Below are positions 1 through 8,349 of a stretch of DNA of 64,000 nt, in pieces. Every line of letters starts with the position of its first letter. Position 1 is the first letter of the stretch. This DNA is from CAZPBN01 sp964584935. GTDB taxonomy: Bacteria > Acidobacteriota > Aminicenantia > Aminicenantales > Aminicenantaceae. Both the position numbers and the translations under genes were made by a program. The DNA is taken from the NCBI GenBank assembly GCA_964584935.1, contig CAZPBN010000005.1, positions 1 to 64,000 on the forward strand. Direction: 5' to 3'. Under the pieces are notes generated by a model, which saw only the letters and a program-made list of their open reading frames with translations, was not told the origin of the DNA and did no database searches.

Positions 1-140
1 AACCTGATCCATTTCATTATTATTATCCTATAAAGAAAAAAATGGGGGAACTTCAGTAATAATTATTCATTGATATTCCATTTTTTATATGCTAAGTTTT
101 ATGAACATAGACTTCGATTTAAGAAGAACGAGAATACAGC

Positions 141-581
141 ATGATGACAAAAAAGAGGCTTATATTTATATTGTTATTATTTTTATTTGTCTCCGCAAAT
201 TTGATGGCTCAAGTGGAGGATGACCTGATATTTATCATACAAAATAATCCAATTGATCTGAGAGATAAAACAGATACACCAGAAATATCTTTTAAGCTGG
301 ATTCGGAGTTTAAACTTCTGGCAGTAGGATTTATCAATTTATACAAAAAATTTATTTCAACCCAGGATGTGGAAAGCTGTAATTTCACTTTAAGTTGTTC
401 CAGTTTTGGTGTCTATTCTATAAAAAAATATGGAGTTTTCTTTGGGATGCTTATGGCTTCAGACAGATTGCAGCGATGCAACAGCCTGGCAAGAAAATAT
501 TATCGGATTGATCCTGAGACCGGATTGGCTATTGATTTTCCTCCTGATCATTATTTTCTATTTAGAAAAGAAAAAAGATAA
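141..581 (+). CDS. YidD-domain protein with signal peptide
   Basis: 146 aa. Residues 1-24 form a lysine-led hydrophobic signal peptide ending near LMAQ. Residues 55-125 match the YidD (membrane protein insertion efficiency factor) family: a LYKKFIS motif, then ESCNFTLSCSSFGVYSIKKY, then a GxxxGxxxxxxRLxRC-like segment (GMLMASDRLQRC), keeping three conserved cysteines. Classical YidD is a roughly 70-90 aa cytoplasmic peripheral membrane protein assisting YidC; this form appears exported. The next gene starts 3 bases after the stop, so it probably heads an operon with the TPR genes. The start could equally be the second ATG (144). The family call is firm; the role of an exported version is not known to me. 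Confidence 0.85.
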   Translation: MMTKKRLIFILLLFLFVSANLMAQVEDDLIFIIQNNPIDLRDKTDTPEISFKLDSEFKLLAVGFINLYKKFISTQDVESCNFTLSCSSFGVYSIKKYGVFFGMLMASDRLQRCNSLARKYYRIDPETGLAIDFPPDHYFLFRKEKR

Positions 582-584
582 AAT

Positions 585-1487
585 ATGTTTTTTTCTTTTA
601 TTCAAAAATCAAAATTTATGATTGGTTTTATCTTGCTTTTTATATTTACTATTTCAGTGGGGAAAGGAAATAATTTACAGAATTATTATTCTCCAGAAAA
701 TATCCGTTTATTTGCAGAGTATCTTTTCAAACAGAAGGATTATTTACGGGCTGCTGGAGAATTTCAACGTTACCTGTTCCATTTCAAGTCTCCACCCGGC
801 GATAAGGATAAAATCTTTTATAAAATAGGGATTTGTTATCAAAAGGGCAAAAAATATGATAAATCTCTTTCCTATTTTCAGAAAGTCACAGATGAATTTT
901 CTTTACGACCATACAGTGATCGTTCTGCTTATCAAATAGCGAAAACTTATTTTCTTTTGAATAAATTTGATGATTCTATTTTATATTCCAAAGCTAAATT
1001 GAATTTATTCGATTCTGAAAAAAAGAAACTTCATTTAAAACAATTGATTGCCTTAAATTATATTTACAAAAAAGAGTGGAACAAGTCGTATAATTTTCTT
1101 TCCTCAGACGAATATAGAGAAGAAGATGAAGCATCATTGCTTCTTAAAGAATATGCCCAAGAAGGAATGGATCTAAAGAAAAAAAACAAGATCGTTGCGG
1201 GAGTCCTCTCTGCTATAATTCCCGGTGCCGGAAAGGCTTATTGTTCGAGGCCGGAAGATGCTTTTTTTTCTTTATTGGTTGTTGGGGTGACTGCATGGCA
1301 GGCTGCGAGAGGATTTAAAGAGGATGGTATAAAATCAGCAGAGGGATGGATATTTGGAACTTTGAGTGCATTTTTCTATCTTGGAAATATATACGGTTCT
1401 ATTGTGGCGGTCAATATTTATAATCAGAAAGTAGAAAATGAATATTTTAAAAAGTTAGAGTTGAAAATCAATGTTTTATTACACTAG
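585..1487 (+). CDS. TPR protein with C-terminal PGAG membrane domain
   Basis: 300 aa. An N-terminal hydrophobic segment (residues 5-26) is followed by TPR-like helical repeats (about 35-190), for example the QKGKKYDKSLSYFQKV segment. The C-terminal hydrophobic domain (about 205-285) contains AIIPGAGKAYC, resembling the PGxGQxYxG motif of DUF5683/TM2-like membrane domains. It lies 3 bases after the YidD gene and overlaps the next gene by 17 bases, so translation is probably coupled. The next protein has the same architecture, so the pair are paralogues. It may be an envelope scaffold; no enzymatic motif is visible. Confidence 0.75.
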   Translation: MFFSFIQKSKFMIGFILLFIFTISVGKGNNLQNYYSPENIRLFAEYLFKQKDYLRAAGEFQRYLFHFKSPPGDKDKIFYKIGICYQKGKKYDKSLSYFQKVTDEFSLRPYSDRSAYQIAKTYFLLNKFDDSILYSKAKLNLFDSEKKKLHLKQLIALNYIYKKEWNKSYNFLSSDEYREEDEASLLLKEYAQEGMDLKKKNKIVAGVLSAIIPGAGKAYCSRPEDAFFSLLVVGVTAWQAARGFKEDGIKSAEGWIFGTLSAFFYLGNIYGSIVAVNIYNQKVENEYFKKLELKINVLLH

Positions 1488-2355
1488 CCTCCTGTTATTA
1501 AATTTCTTGTTTTGTCCTTTGTTTTGTGAATCAGGAGATCCGGCGCTCCAATATGCTGGAAAATATTTCCAATTGGGCAATTATTATGATGCCATAACAG
1601 AGTACAAACGTTATATTTATTTTAATCGAGATGGTCAGGGTACGGATATATCAAATGCATACTATAAAATGGCAATTTCATACAGAAATCGCAAAGAATG
1701 GGATCAAGCCTTGATTTCCATGGATCAATCGATCAAGACCGCAAAGACAGAAAAGGAACAAATGGAGCGAAGGATTGATATCGCGGTCATTCAAATAAGC
1801 AGAAAAAAATACAGTGCAGCCGAACACGTTCTACTTGAATTGGAACGCTCTGCAAATGATAAGGATATAATGGAGAAATCTATTTTTTTTCGGGGAATAT
1901 GCGCTGTTTATGAGTATAAATGGGAGGAGGCAAAAAGCATTTTCGAAATGTATTATAAAACCTGTTCTGATATGGAAATGTTTTCAAAAAAAGATGACAT
2001 CATGTCTCTTTTGAATAGGGCCTGTCAAATGAAATACAAATCACCTTCATTGGCAAAATGGCTTTCTATTTTCATTCCTGGAGCCGGTCAGATTTATTGT
2101 GGAAATGTAGCAGATGGAATCAATGCATTGACGATCAATGTTCTCGCAGGATATCCCATGGTTCATCATTTTATTAAGAATGAATATTTTGACTCTATTT
2201 TTTATTATTTCATATTATTTAGAAGATATTATAAAGGCAATAAATATAGCGCCCAGAAGTTAGCCGTTCAAATCAATGACACAATGAATAAAAGAATGGC
2301 AGATGATATATTGAAATGTCTTGCCGGCAAATCAAGGCTGTTCAAATGGAAATAG
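1471..2355 (+). CDS. Second TPR/PGAG membrane protein
   Basis: 294 aa, beginning inside the end of the preceding gene. A signal-like hydrophobic start (LLLLNFLFCPLFC, possibly a lipobox-like cysteine at residue 19) precedes TPR-type repeats (about 25-185). The C-terminal domain contains FIPGAGQIYCGNVADGIN (about 200-218) and two hydrophobic stretches. This matches the architecture of the upstream gene, suggesting local duplication. The PGAGQIYCG form is closer to the canonical PGxGQxYxG motif than its neighbour. Probably an inner-membrane or periplasmic partner in the same cassette; function unknown. Confidence 0.72.
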   Translation: MFYYTSLLLLNFLFCPLFCESGDPALQYAGKYFQLGNYYDAITEYKRYIYFNRDGQGTDISNAYYKMAISYRNRKEWDQALISMDQSIKTAKTEKEQMERRIDIAVIQISRKKYSAAEHVLLELERSANDKDIMEKSIFFRGICAVYEYKWEEAKSIFEMYYKTCSDMEMFSKKDDIMSLLNRACQMKYKSPSLAKWLSIFIPGAGQIYCGNVADGINALTINVLAGYPMVHHFIKNEYFDSIFYYFILFRRYYKGNKYSAQKLAVQINDTMNKRMADDILKCLAGKSRLFKWK

Positions 2356-2467
2356 ACGTGTTCATAAAAAGAAATCATTTTAATTTTATTGATAATTTTG
2401 ATAATAGTATATAAGATATGAGATGAAAAAAATCATTAAACAAATTTTTTATAGGAAGGTAAAAAAA

Positions 2468-3166
2468 ATGAAAAAGGTGAAATTAATTATAGGTTTTCTT
2501 GTGATTTTTCCGATATTATTGCTGACCAGTTGTGCTCCTCCTGTAGAGATTATGCCTCAATACTATGAATATGAGAGCCATATTGAGGTCATAGCCCTCT
2601 ATCCAATGATTTATATTCAGGATGGACCAGAAAACAGGGAATTTGGGAGAGTCTTTACAGAGATTTTTTATAATGAGGTTAATGCGTCATCATATATAAG
2701 GCCTCTTAACTTTGTTATGCCGGGATCAACCGTCAGTATTTTTGAAAATGTGGGCATTCCCGTTGAGGATGAAGTTTACGGAATTTTTGACAGAGCAGAC
2801 AGGACAACGTCATTTCCTGTTTATAAAAATCTCAATGCTTATGACTTTATGGCTGTTTCGGATATGGTGGATGCTGTCCTTGTATGCGAACTGGAGAGAT
2901 ATAATGAGGTGAGTGCCGGAGAAGAATTAGGTCAGGCATTTTTAACCGCGTGTCTCACAGGTGGAATGATGTCTGCTTCAGAAGATAATTTTGTTAAAAT
3001 GAGGATCTATCTTTTTTCGACCATGGATGGAACTTGTCTCTGGGAATATGATCCTTATTTTTCTAGAGCCCTATCAGAGAGAGAAAAAACACGTGAGAAA
3101 TTTTCCTTCAATATTGTTGACGGTTTCAGAATGTATTTTCCTCTTTCAAGAGAATATGAGGAATAG
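2468..3166 (+). CDS. GNA1162/DUF799-type lipoprotein
   Basis: 232 aa from ATG 2468, chosen because AGGAAGG lies just upstream and the product then starts with a compact lipoprotein signal (MKKVKL... LLLTSC, lipid cysteine at residue 22). An in-frame ATG at 2423 would add 15 residues. The mature part resembles the GNA1162/DUF799 lipoprotein family: an early IALYPMIYIQDGP strand, then a long alpha/beta domain with a glycine-rich helix (FLTACLTGGMMSA), and a DGTCLWEYDPYFSR ending. Members are outer-membrane-associated lipoproteins related to the LPP20/TolB-N fold. It follows the TPR genes on the same strand, 112 bases away. Family assignment is moderate. Confidence 0.68.
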   Translation: MKKVKLIIGFLVIFPILLLTSCAPPVEIMPQYYEYESHIEVIALYPMIYIQDGPENREFGRVFTEIFYNEVNASSYIRPLNFVMPGSTVSIFENVGIPVEDEVYGIFDRADRTTSFPVYKNLNAYDFMAVSDMVDAVLVCELERYNEVSAGEELGQAFLTACLTGGMMSASEDNFVKMRIYLFSTMDGTCLWEYDPYFSRALSEREKTREKFSFNIVDGFRMYFPLSREYEE

Positions 3167-3224
3167 TGATAAAACCAACATTGTCATTGAGTGAAATTAC
3201 TGAAAAGAAAGGTTTGATTTTTCC

Positions 3225-3512
3225 ATGAATTCCAGAGCTCATATATTTGTTTCCGGGAGAGTTCAGGGGGTCTGTTTCCGGGCTTATACTGAGAGATGGG
3301 CTTCATCTATGGGTTTGAAAGGATGGATTAGAAATTTGAGTGATGGACGTGTGGAAGTCATGGCAGAAGGAAAAGAAGATAAAATAGAAGAGTTGATAGC
3401 CAATTTAAAAAAAGGGCCTCCTTCAGCCAGGGTTGAAGATGTCAGTGTCGATTGGCAAGAATACAAAGGGGAATTTGATACATTCAGGATAACCTATTCT
3501 GATTATTTTTAG
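3225..3512 (+). CDS. acyP: Acylphosphatase
   Basis: 95 aa, full length for the family. It carries the phosphate-binding loop VSGRVQGVCFRAY (catalytic arginine of VQGxxFR near residue 19) and the second signature GWIRNLSDGRVEV with the catalytic asparagine. Acylphosphatases are small cytosolic enzymes that hydrolyse carboxyl-phosphate bonds such as acetyl phosphate or 1,3-bisphosphoglycerate. The cysteine in place of the usual W/Y/F (VQGVCFR) is a common variation. It stands alone, on the same strand as the preceding lipoprotein gene. Confidence 0.95.
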   Translation: MNSRAHIFVSGRVQGVCFRAYTERWASSMGLKGWIRNLSDGRVEVMAEGKEDKIEELIANLKKGPPSARVEDVSVDWQEYKGEFDTFRITYSDYF

Positions 3513-3583
3513 AATCTGAATTTTCAGTGCAAATAATGAGGATTTAAATTTTTATTTTTTAAACTTATTACAATGAGGGGAAA

Positions 3584-3907
3584 ATGTTAAAAATAGATAG
3601 AAAAAGTCAAATCAAGGTCGATGTTTTTGAGGGGGTGGTCCGAAAAACACTCGCCTGCGGAAAAGATATTTTGCTAGCAAGATTTGAGTATGATAAAGGA
3701 TCCAAAGTTCCAGAACATATTCACTCTTATGAACAAGTCACCACTGTTCTTCAAGGAAAACAAAAAGTTTCCATAAAAAAAGGGGATTTTATGGAAGAGT
3801 TTATTGTGGAAAGCGGGGATTCCTATATTGTTCCTGCTGGATATGAACACAATCAAATAAGCCTTGAAGAGACCGTGACCATAGATTCATGGAGTCTTGC
3901 TCCTTAA
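3584..3907 (+). CDS. Small cupin-domain protein
   Basis: 107 aa, a single cupin-2 barrel. Cupin motif 1 is seen as PEHIHSYEQVTTVLQGK (two histidines and a glutamate/glutamine position for metal binding). Motif 2 is GDSYIVPAGYEHNQ with the final histidine. A GAGGGG ribosome site precedes the ATG. Such single-domain cupins may be metal-binding isomerases, decarboxylases or sensors, and sequence alone does not decide. No clear operon partner: the downstream gene is on the opposite strand. Confidence 0.85.
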   Translation: MLKIDRKSQIKVDVFEGVVRKTLACGKDILLARFEYDKGSKVPEHIHSYEQVTTVLQGKQKVSIKKGDFMEEFIVESGDSYIVPAGYEHNQISLEETVTIDSWSLAP

Positions 3908-3942
3908 TATCGAAAAATTTGTGGTATGGATTCGCAGAAGAT

Positions 3943-4215
3943 TTATTTGGAAGAATTTTCTTCTAAAAATTTCTGTCGGCATTTTTCTGAACAAAAAAAG
4001 TATTCTTTGCCATTTCTCGTTTCTTTCAAAGCCTCTTCTTTGGGGATATAAGTATTGCAAATGATATCTTTGACCATTGTCCCTGAAACTGGTTTTTGTG
4101 AGTTTGATGGATTGCGTTTACTTGCTTTGCTTAGGGCATTGAAGAACCGTATAGCGAGATATATGATGTATCCCACCAAAACATAGAAAAGAATTTTAAC
4201 GATGCCTGTTAACAT
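3943..4215 (-). CDS. Membrane-anchored YHS/TRASH-like metal-binding protein
   Basis: 90 aa. One N-terminal transmembrane helix (about residues 5-25) is followed by a basic linker and a C-terminal cysteine domain: MVKDIICNTYIPKEEAL, then EYFFCSEKCRQKFLEE. The C...FCSEKC pattern is typical of YHS/TRASH-type metal-binding domains and the PP0621-like family. It converges with the cupin gene across 35 bases. Probably metal or redox sensing at the membrane, but no substrate can be assigned. Confidence 0.75.
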   Translation of the reverse strand: MLTGIVKILFYVLVGYIIYLAIRFFNALSKASKRNPSNSQKPVSGTMVKDIICNTYIPKEEALKETRNGKEYFFCSEKCRQKFLEENSSK

Positions 4216-4693
4216 TTCTAAAATCTAAAATATTTATTTATATATGTCAAATAATAAGATGGTGTGTGAAGTCCCCCAAAACTTTTAAATTTCTATTATA
4301 AACATCTGAAGCAACAAACATTGAGGGGTCCTGCTACGGCTCTTCCCCATCCTCGCTTCGCTGCGTCTGGGGAGCCTCTTCGCCGCGCCACCCCTTATTC
4401 TTTTAGAGAATAAATTTACTTACAAATGATGTCTTAAGCTTTAAAGAGAAATTTAAAAATTAGTGGGGGAAGCTTCATGATGGAGGAGGAGGGCTGGAAA
4501 AGATGCTCCCGAAAATTGGTTTCCAATTTAAGATTTAATTAAATTGATGATAATCAATAAATTATTTTAAAATTCAAACAATTTTTGAGTGAATTCATTA
4601 TAAGATGGTATAATTGATTGGAAAATTTGATAAAAATACGAAATTTCAGACAATGAAAAGCTAAACTCCAATTAAATGTTATAAGAGAAAGGT
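4216..4693. other. 478-base gene-poor gap with structured DNA
   Basis: It holds the GC-rich hairpin element (4324-4395), listed separately, and a short perfect inverted repeat AAATTGG-TTT-CCAATTT (4513-4529). A 21-codon open frame starts at ATG 4477 (ends 4542) after a GGGGGAAG stretch; I cannot support it as a gene. The last 150 bases are very AT-rich and probably contain the promoter of the following gene. Confidence 0.5.
4324..4395. repeat. GC-rich imperfect palindrome (REP-like hairpin)
   Basis: A GC-rich island inside AT-rich intergenic DNA. The outer stem is AGGGGT (4324-4329) with ACCCCT (4390-4395). An inner stem pairs GGCT (4338-4341) and CCCCA (4345-4349) with TGGGG (4368-4372) and AGCC (4373-4376), around a CTCGCTTCGCTGCG-rich loop. 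The composition is quite unlike the surroundings. It could be a dispersed palindromic repeat, a structured RNA or a fossil insertion; no second copy was recognised in this window. Confidence 0.5.
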
Positions 4694-5872
4694 ATGGAAA
4701 TGGATTTTTTATTTCCCAAAGAACAGGAAATATTGAAAAAATCCATAAAAGATTATTTTACAGGAAAGATTACTCCTATCATTGGTATGGATAAAAATAA
4801 AGAAGAAAGATTATGGCATGAACGTATGCGAAAAGAGATGGCGAATTTTGGTTTATGGAGTCTTATAAGACCTTTAGAAAACAGAGCCTCTCGATTTTCC
4901 AATTTAGATTGTGTGATCATACTGGAGGAGCTGACCAGAATGAATCCAGTTTTAGGGATGGGAGTGATGGTTCATAATTTGTTTACTTCCAGTATTATTG
5001 ATATTTTTGGCAGTGACGAACAAAAAAAGAGTTATCTGGATGATTTGGCAAGCGGGAAAAAGCTTGGCACATGGTTACCCGTTGAAGGTGTTATTATTTT
5101 ACCCCCTGATATTTCTGGAATAAAAGCTGAAAGGAACAATGATTGTTGGGTGTTCAATGGCAAAGAAGCGTGTCTGTATTTCAATTCACCTGCTGATTTA
5201 TTTATTATAACAGCCATGACTGACACTGGAGGGGGAAGAAATCGTGCATCTTCATTTCTGGTGGAGAGACAAACCGAAGGGCTTCAAATAATTAAAAAAG
5301 AAGGAAAAAAGAATAAAAAGGAACAAATTCAGGCAATCTTTGTGTTTGAAAAAGCAAAAGTTCCACTTGAAAATATGATTGGGAGCCAGGGAGAAGGTTC
5401 TGTGCATATGGTGACAGTCCAGGAGAAGATAAACACAAGTGTTGCTGGATTTTTATTAGGAATTATCAGTGCGTCTCTTGATTTTGGTTTGAATTATTTG
5501 AAAAGAAATGAACTATGTGAGTTATGCACTTTCAACCATTGCTTTGCTCGTAAAAGAATTGGAGAGATCTTTTCAGAAGCAGAAGCTGCCCGTTTATGGA
5601 CTTATCGGGCTGCTGTGCTTGAGGACAAGGGAAAGGGTGGATTGATAATATCAGAAGCAGCAAAAAAACAAACCGCCAATCTGGCGATACAAAGTACGGC
5701 GGCCATAATGAGTATTATAAAAAATTGCAAACCGAACAGGAATTGCTTTAAAGGAAAGAACAACGGGGATCAAAGTCTTTCTCTAACCGATAAGCGGAAT
5801 TCTCATGTTTTTAAATGGAATGCCATACAAAATTTTATATGTCATTTATGTTTCAAAAAATCTGTTTTGTAA
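4694..5872 (+). pseudogene. Decayed acyl-CoA dehydrogenase
   Basis: The frame reads as a 392 aa acyl-CoA dehydrogenase homologue: N-terminal helical domain, then a middle domain (SFLVERQTEGLQI; a KVPLENMIGSQGEG stretch), then part of the C-terminal helical domain (AEAARLWTYRAAVL). Key parts are lost. The FAD/substrate loop TEPxAGSD is replaced by PVEGVIILPPD, and after about base 5692 the family sequence leaves this frame. YGGHNEYY (compare GGYGYxxEY) lies in the frame starting at 5695. ERTTGIK (compare YEGTTGIQ, which carries the usual catalytic glutamate) lies in the third frame at 5754. This looks like a frameshifted remnant upstream of MeaB; sequencing error is the alternative for the 3' part. 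Confidence 0.65.
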
Positions 5873-5910
5873 GATTATATGGAAATGATAAAAGTCAAAT
5901 AGGATGAGTT

Positions 5911-6849
5911 ATGATGAGTGATTTAACCACGGATATTCTAAAAGGAGATCATAGAGCCTTGGCAAAGGCTATTTCAATAGTAGAAGACAGAAGCAATCAG
6001 TATCAGGAGATAATGAAAAGGATTTTTCCTTATACCGGAGGTTCTCTAATTTTGGGAATCACAGGTGCTCCCGGAACAGGGAAAAGTACGATCATTGACA
6101 GGCTTATAGGAAATTTAAGAAAAGAGGAAAAGAAAATTGGGGTTATTGCTGTAGATCCTTCCAGCCCTTTTACCGGAGGGGCGGTTTTAGGAGATAGAGT
6201 GAGGATGATGAGTCATAGTGTGGATAGAGAGGTCTTTATTCGCAGCATGGCAACGAGAGGAAATCTGGGCGGATTATCAGAATCGGCAGGAGAAGTGATT
6301 GCCTTGATGGAAGCCGCAGGGAAGGATTTTATTTTGCTCGAAACCGTGGGAGTGGGGCAGGATGAGGTGGAAGTGGTTAAACTGGCGGATATTATCATTG
6401 TAGTGTTGATGCCTGGAGCCGGAGATGAAATTCAGACCTATAAAGCCGGGATTATGGAGATTGCTGATATTTTTATTCTTAATAAAGCTGATTCTCCCGA
6501 GGCGGTGAAGACAGAAACTCAACTCAAAGCTATGAGGGAGTTTGCCGGAAAAAAAACTGAGATTGTAAAGACCATTGCTACAGAGGGTAAGGGAATTGAG
6601 ATTCTTATGGAAAAAATAAACGAATGTGTGCACACCCGATCAGAAACGTTCAGTGAAATCAGGAAAAAAAGGTTGATTTCCTCCATGCTTAAGGAAATCA
6701 TTGGAGAAAAGCTATTTCGAATCATTGATAAAGGGATAACAACCACACAATATGAGGATATGATTGATAAAATCTACAAAAAGGAAATGGATCCTTATTC
6801 TGTAGCTGAGGAAATCATTAGAATAGTTATTAATAATAGAAATAAGTAA
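5911..6849 (+). CDS. meaB: Methylmalonyl-CoA mutase-associated GTPase MeaB
   Basis: 312 aa, normal for MeaB/ArgK G3E GTPases. Visible motifs are Walker A GITGAPGTGKSTIID (about 51-65), the family signature DPSSPFTGGAVLGDRVRM, switch/Walker B LLETVGVGQDEVEV, and the base-specificity motif ILNKAD. MeaB protects and reloads adenosylcobalamin-dependent methylmalonyl-CoA mutase. The epimerase gene follows 39 bases later, consistent with the propionyl-CoA/methylmalonyl-CoA pathway; the mutase subunits are not in the window. The start may be the second ATG (5914); AGGATGAG lies upstream. Confidence 0.94.
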   Translation: MMSDLTTDILKGDHRALAKAISIVEDRSNQYQEIMKRIFPYTGGSLILGITGAPGTGKSTIIDRLIGNLRKEEKKIGVIAVDPSSPFTGGAVLGDRVRMMSHSVDREVFIRSMATRGNLGGLSESAGEVIALMEAAGKDFILLETVGVGQDEVEVVKLADIIIVVLMPGAGDEIQTYKAGIMEIADIFILNKADSPEAVKTETQLKAMREFAGKKTEIVKTIATEGKGIEILMEKINECVHTRSETFSEIRKKRLISSMLKEIIGEKLFRIIDKGITTTQYEDMIDKIYKKEMDPYSVAEEIIRIVINNRNK

Positions 6850-6888
6850 TACTTTATCAAGAAAAGATTTTTTATATAGGAGAATGGA

Positions 6889-7314
6889 ATGAATATTAAA
6901 ATGAATCATGTGGGAATAGCAGTTCAAAATCTGGAAAAAAGCTTGGAAAAATGGAAAGCATTGTTTTCGGCGAAAGAACCCACTATTGAGGAAATAAAAG
7001 AGAGAGGAGTGAAAATAGCACAATTAGACTTGGAAGGCGATACATCCATTGAACTTATTGAAGCAATAGGGGACCAGTCTACGGTCAAGAAATTTCTGGA
7101 TAAAAAGGGAGAAGGGATTCATCACTTTTGTTTTGAGGTTGAGGATATAAATAAAGCAATGAAAGAACTCAGGAAAAAAGGGATAAGTTTTGTGAACGAT
7201 AAACCTGTTAAAGGAGGAGAAGGGAGACTGATTGCTTTCATCCACCCCAATAATTTAAATGGTGTTCTTATAGAACTCAAAGAAAAAAAATCTGATCACT
7301 CAGAATTGTTATGA
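6889..7314 (+). CDS. mce: Methylmalonyl-CoA epimerase
   Basis: 141 aa, a two-module VOC (glyoxalase-like) fold. Metal ligands are visible: histidine in MNHVGIAV, histidine in GIHHFCFEVED and glutamate in GVLIELKE. It interconverts (S)- and (R)-methylmalonyl-CoA, linking propionyl-CoA carboxylase to the mutase. TAGGAGAATGG supplies the ribosome site. It follows meaB on the same strand and converges with the beta-barrel gene across 16 bases. Confidence 0.93.
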   Translation: MNIKMNHVGIAVQNLEKSLEKWKALFSAKEPTIEEIKERGVKIAQLDLEGDTSIELIEAIGDQSTVKKFLDKKGEGIHHFCFEVEDINKAMKELRKKGISFVNDKPVKGGEGRLIAFIHPNNLNGVLIELKEKKSDHSELL

Positions 7315-7330
7315 AAAATAGGGAGTTCGA

Positions 7331-8221
7331 TTAAAATTTTATTCTCAGTCCTAATTTTAAGGAAATGCCGCTAAAGTCCAGTTTTCCTTGTCTGATATCG
7401 GATATGAGTTCACTTTCAGGTCTCTCTTTGTGCCCGGTTAAAACAGGATAAGCTTTATCCAGTCCCCATTGAGTGCTGTTGTAATAGTATAAAGAAGCTT
7501 TGCCTTCTTTATCCAGGCTGTCATCATAATATTCTTTTGTAAAAGAGCCTTTGAATCCATCCACTTGTGCCCAGATTTTTTCTGCTTCCACAACAAGAGA
7601 CAGAGATTTGAACACATCATATTCAGCTCCTATACAGAGATAGTAGCCTAAATCCTCTGATTTGTATTCAAATTCTTTCTCATACCAGTAGTTGAATTCT
7701 TCTTCTCCCAAAGTAAAAACAGCATCATAATCTTCTGTGTTATTGTAATTGACAAAAATGATGTGTCTTCCTGCGTTTATATAAACATAAAAGTTTTCTA
7801 TAAAAGGATAAGCAAAACTAAATCCTATTTTAATAGGAGTCGCTGAAATGACGTTTCTGATGAGCTGGCTTTCTTTTTGGGTTCCGGAATTGTTTTGATA
7901 GCTAATTGTCCCTTCCTTGCTCAAGGATATATGGGAAGCAGCCAGATTTAAGGATAATCCCGAGAAAATGTGTATTCTGAGTTCTCCTTCGTAATTGGAA
8001 AAGGAAGTGAAGCTGGGAAATTGTCCTTCGTAGTTTCCGCCTTGTGCATTCGACCACTTTTCCCAAAGGGAATTATAGGAATTTATCCAATCATTGAGAT
8101 CTCCTCCGTTGAAAGATCTGTGGTTGTAGGTAAATTTCAAGCTGATGTTTTCAGAATATAAAGGAAAGATAACAAATAAAGACAATAACAAAGCACATAA
8201 AATATATTTTACTTTATTCAT
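7331..8221 (-). CDS. Predicted outer-membrane beta-barrel protein
   Basis: 296 aa from ATG 8221, chosen because it gives a clean signal peptide (MNKVKYILCALLLSLFVIFP, cleavage near LYS). An upstream in-frame codon at 8260 would add 13 residues. The mature protein is rich in alternating aromatic strands (GLSLNLAASHISL, FYVYINAGRHIIFVNY, SLVVEAEKIWAQVDGF) and ends in a terminal strand finishing IKF, the usual outer-membrane signature. It resembles generic porin-like or OmpA-barrel proteins; no family name can be supported. Transcribed away from the aldo/keto reductase gene. Confidence 0.7.
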   Translation of the reverse strand: MNKVKYILCALLLSLFVIFPLYSENISLKFTYNHRSFNGGDLNDWINSYNSLWEKWSNAQGGNYEGQFPSFTSFSNYEGELRIHIFSGLSLNLAASHISLSKEGTISYQNNSGTQKESQLIRNVISATPIKIGFSFAYPFIENFYVYINAGRHIIFVNYNNTEDYDAVFTLGEEEFNYWYEKEFEYKSEDLGYYLCIGAEYDVFKSLSLVVEAEKIWAQVDGFKGSFTKEYYDDSLDKEGKASLYYYNSTQWGLDKAYPVLTGHKERPESELISDIRQGKLDFSGISLKLGLRIKF

Positions 8222-8349
8222 CTGATTCCGTATTTTTCCATAAAACAAAAAAAAATACAAGTTTTCAAGGGCATTCTCATTTAATTGTTGATTGAGAAAT
8301 CAATTTCCGGTTAGAATAATGAAAATGAAATAAAAAAACCGGAGGAAAA

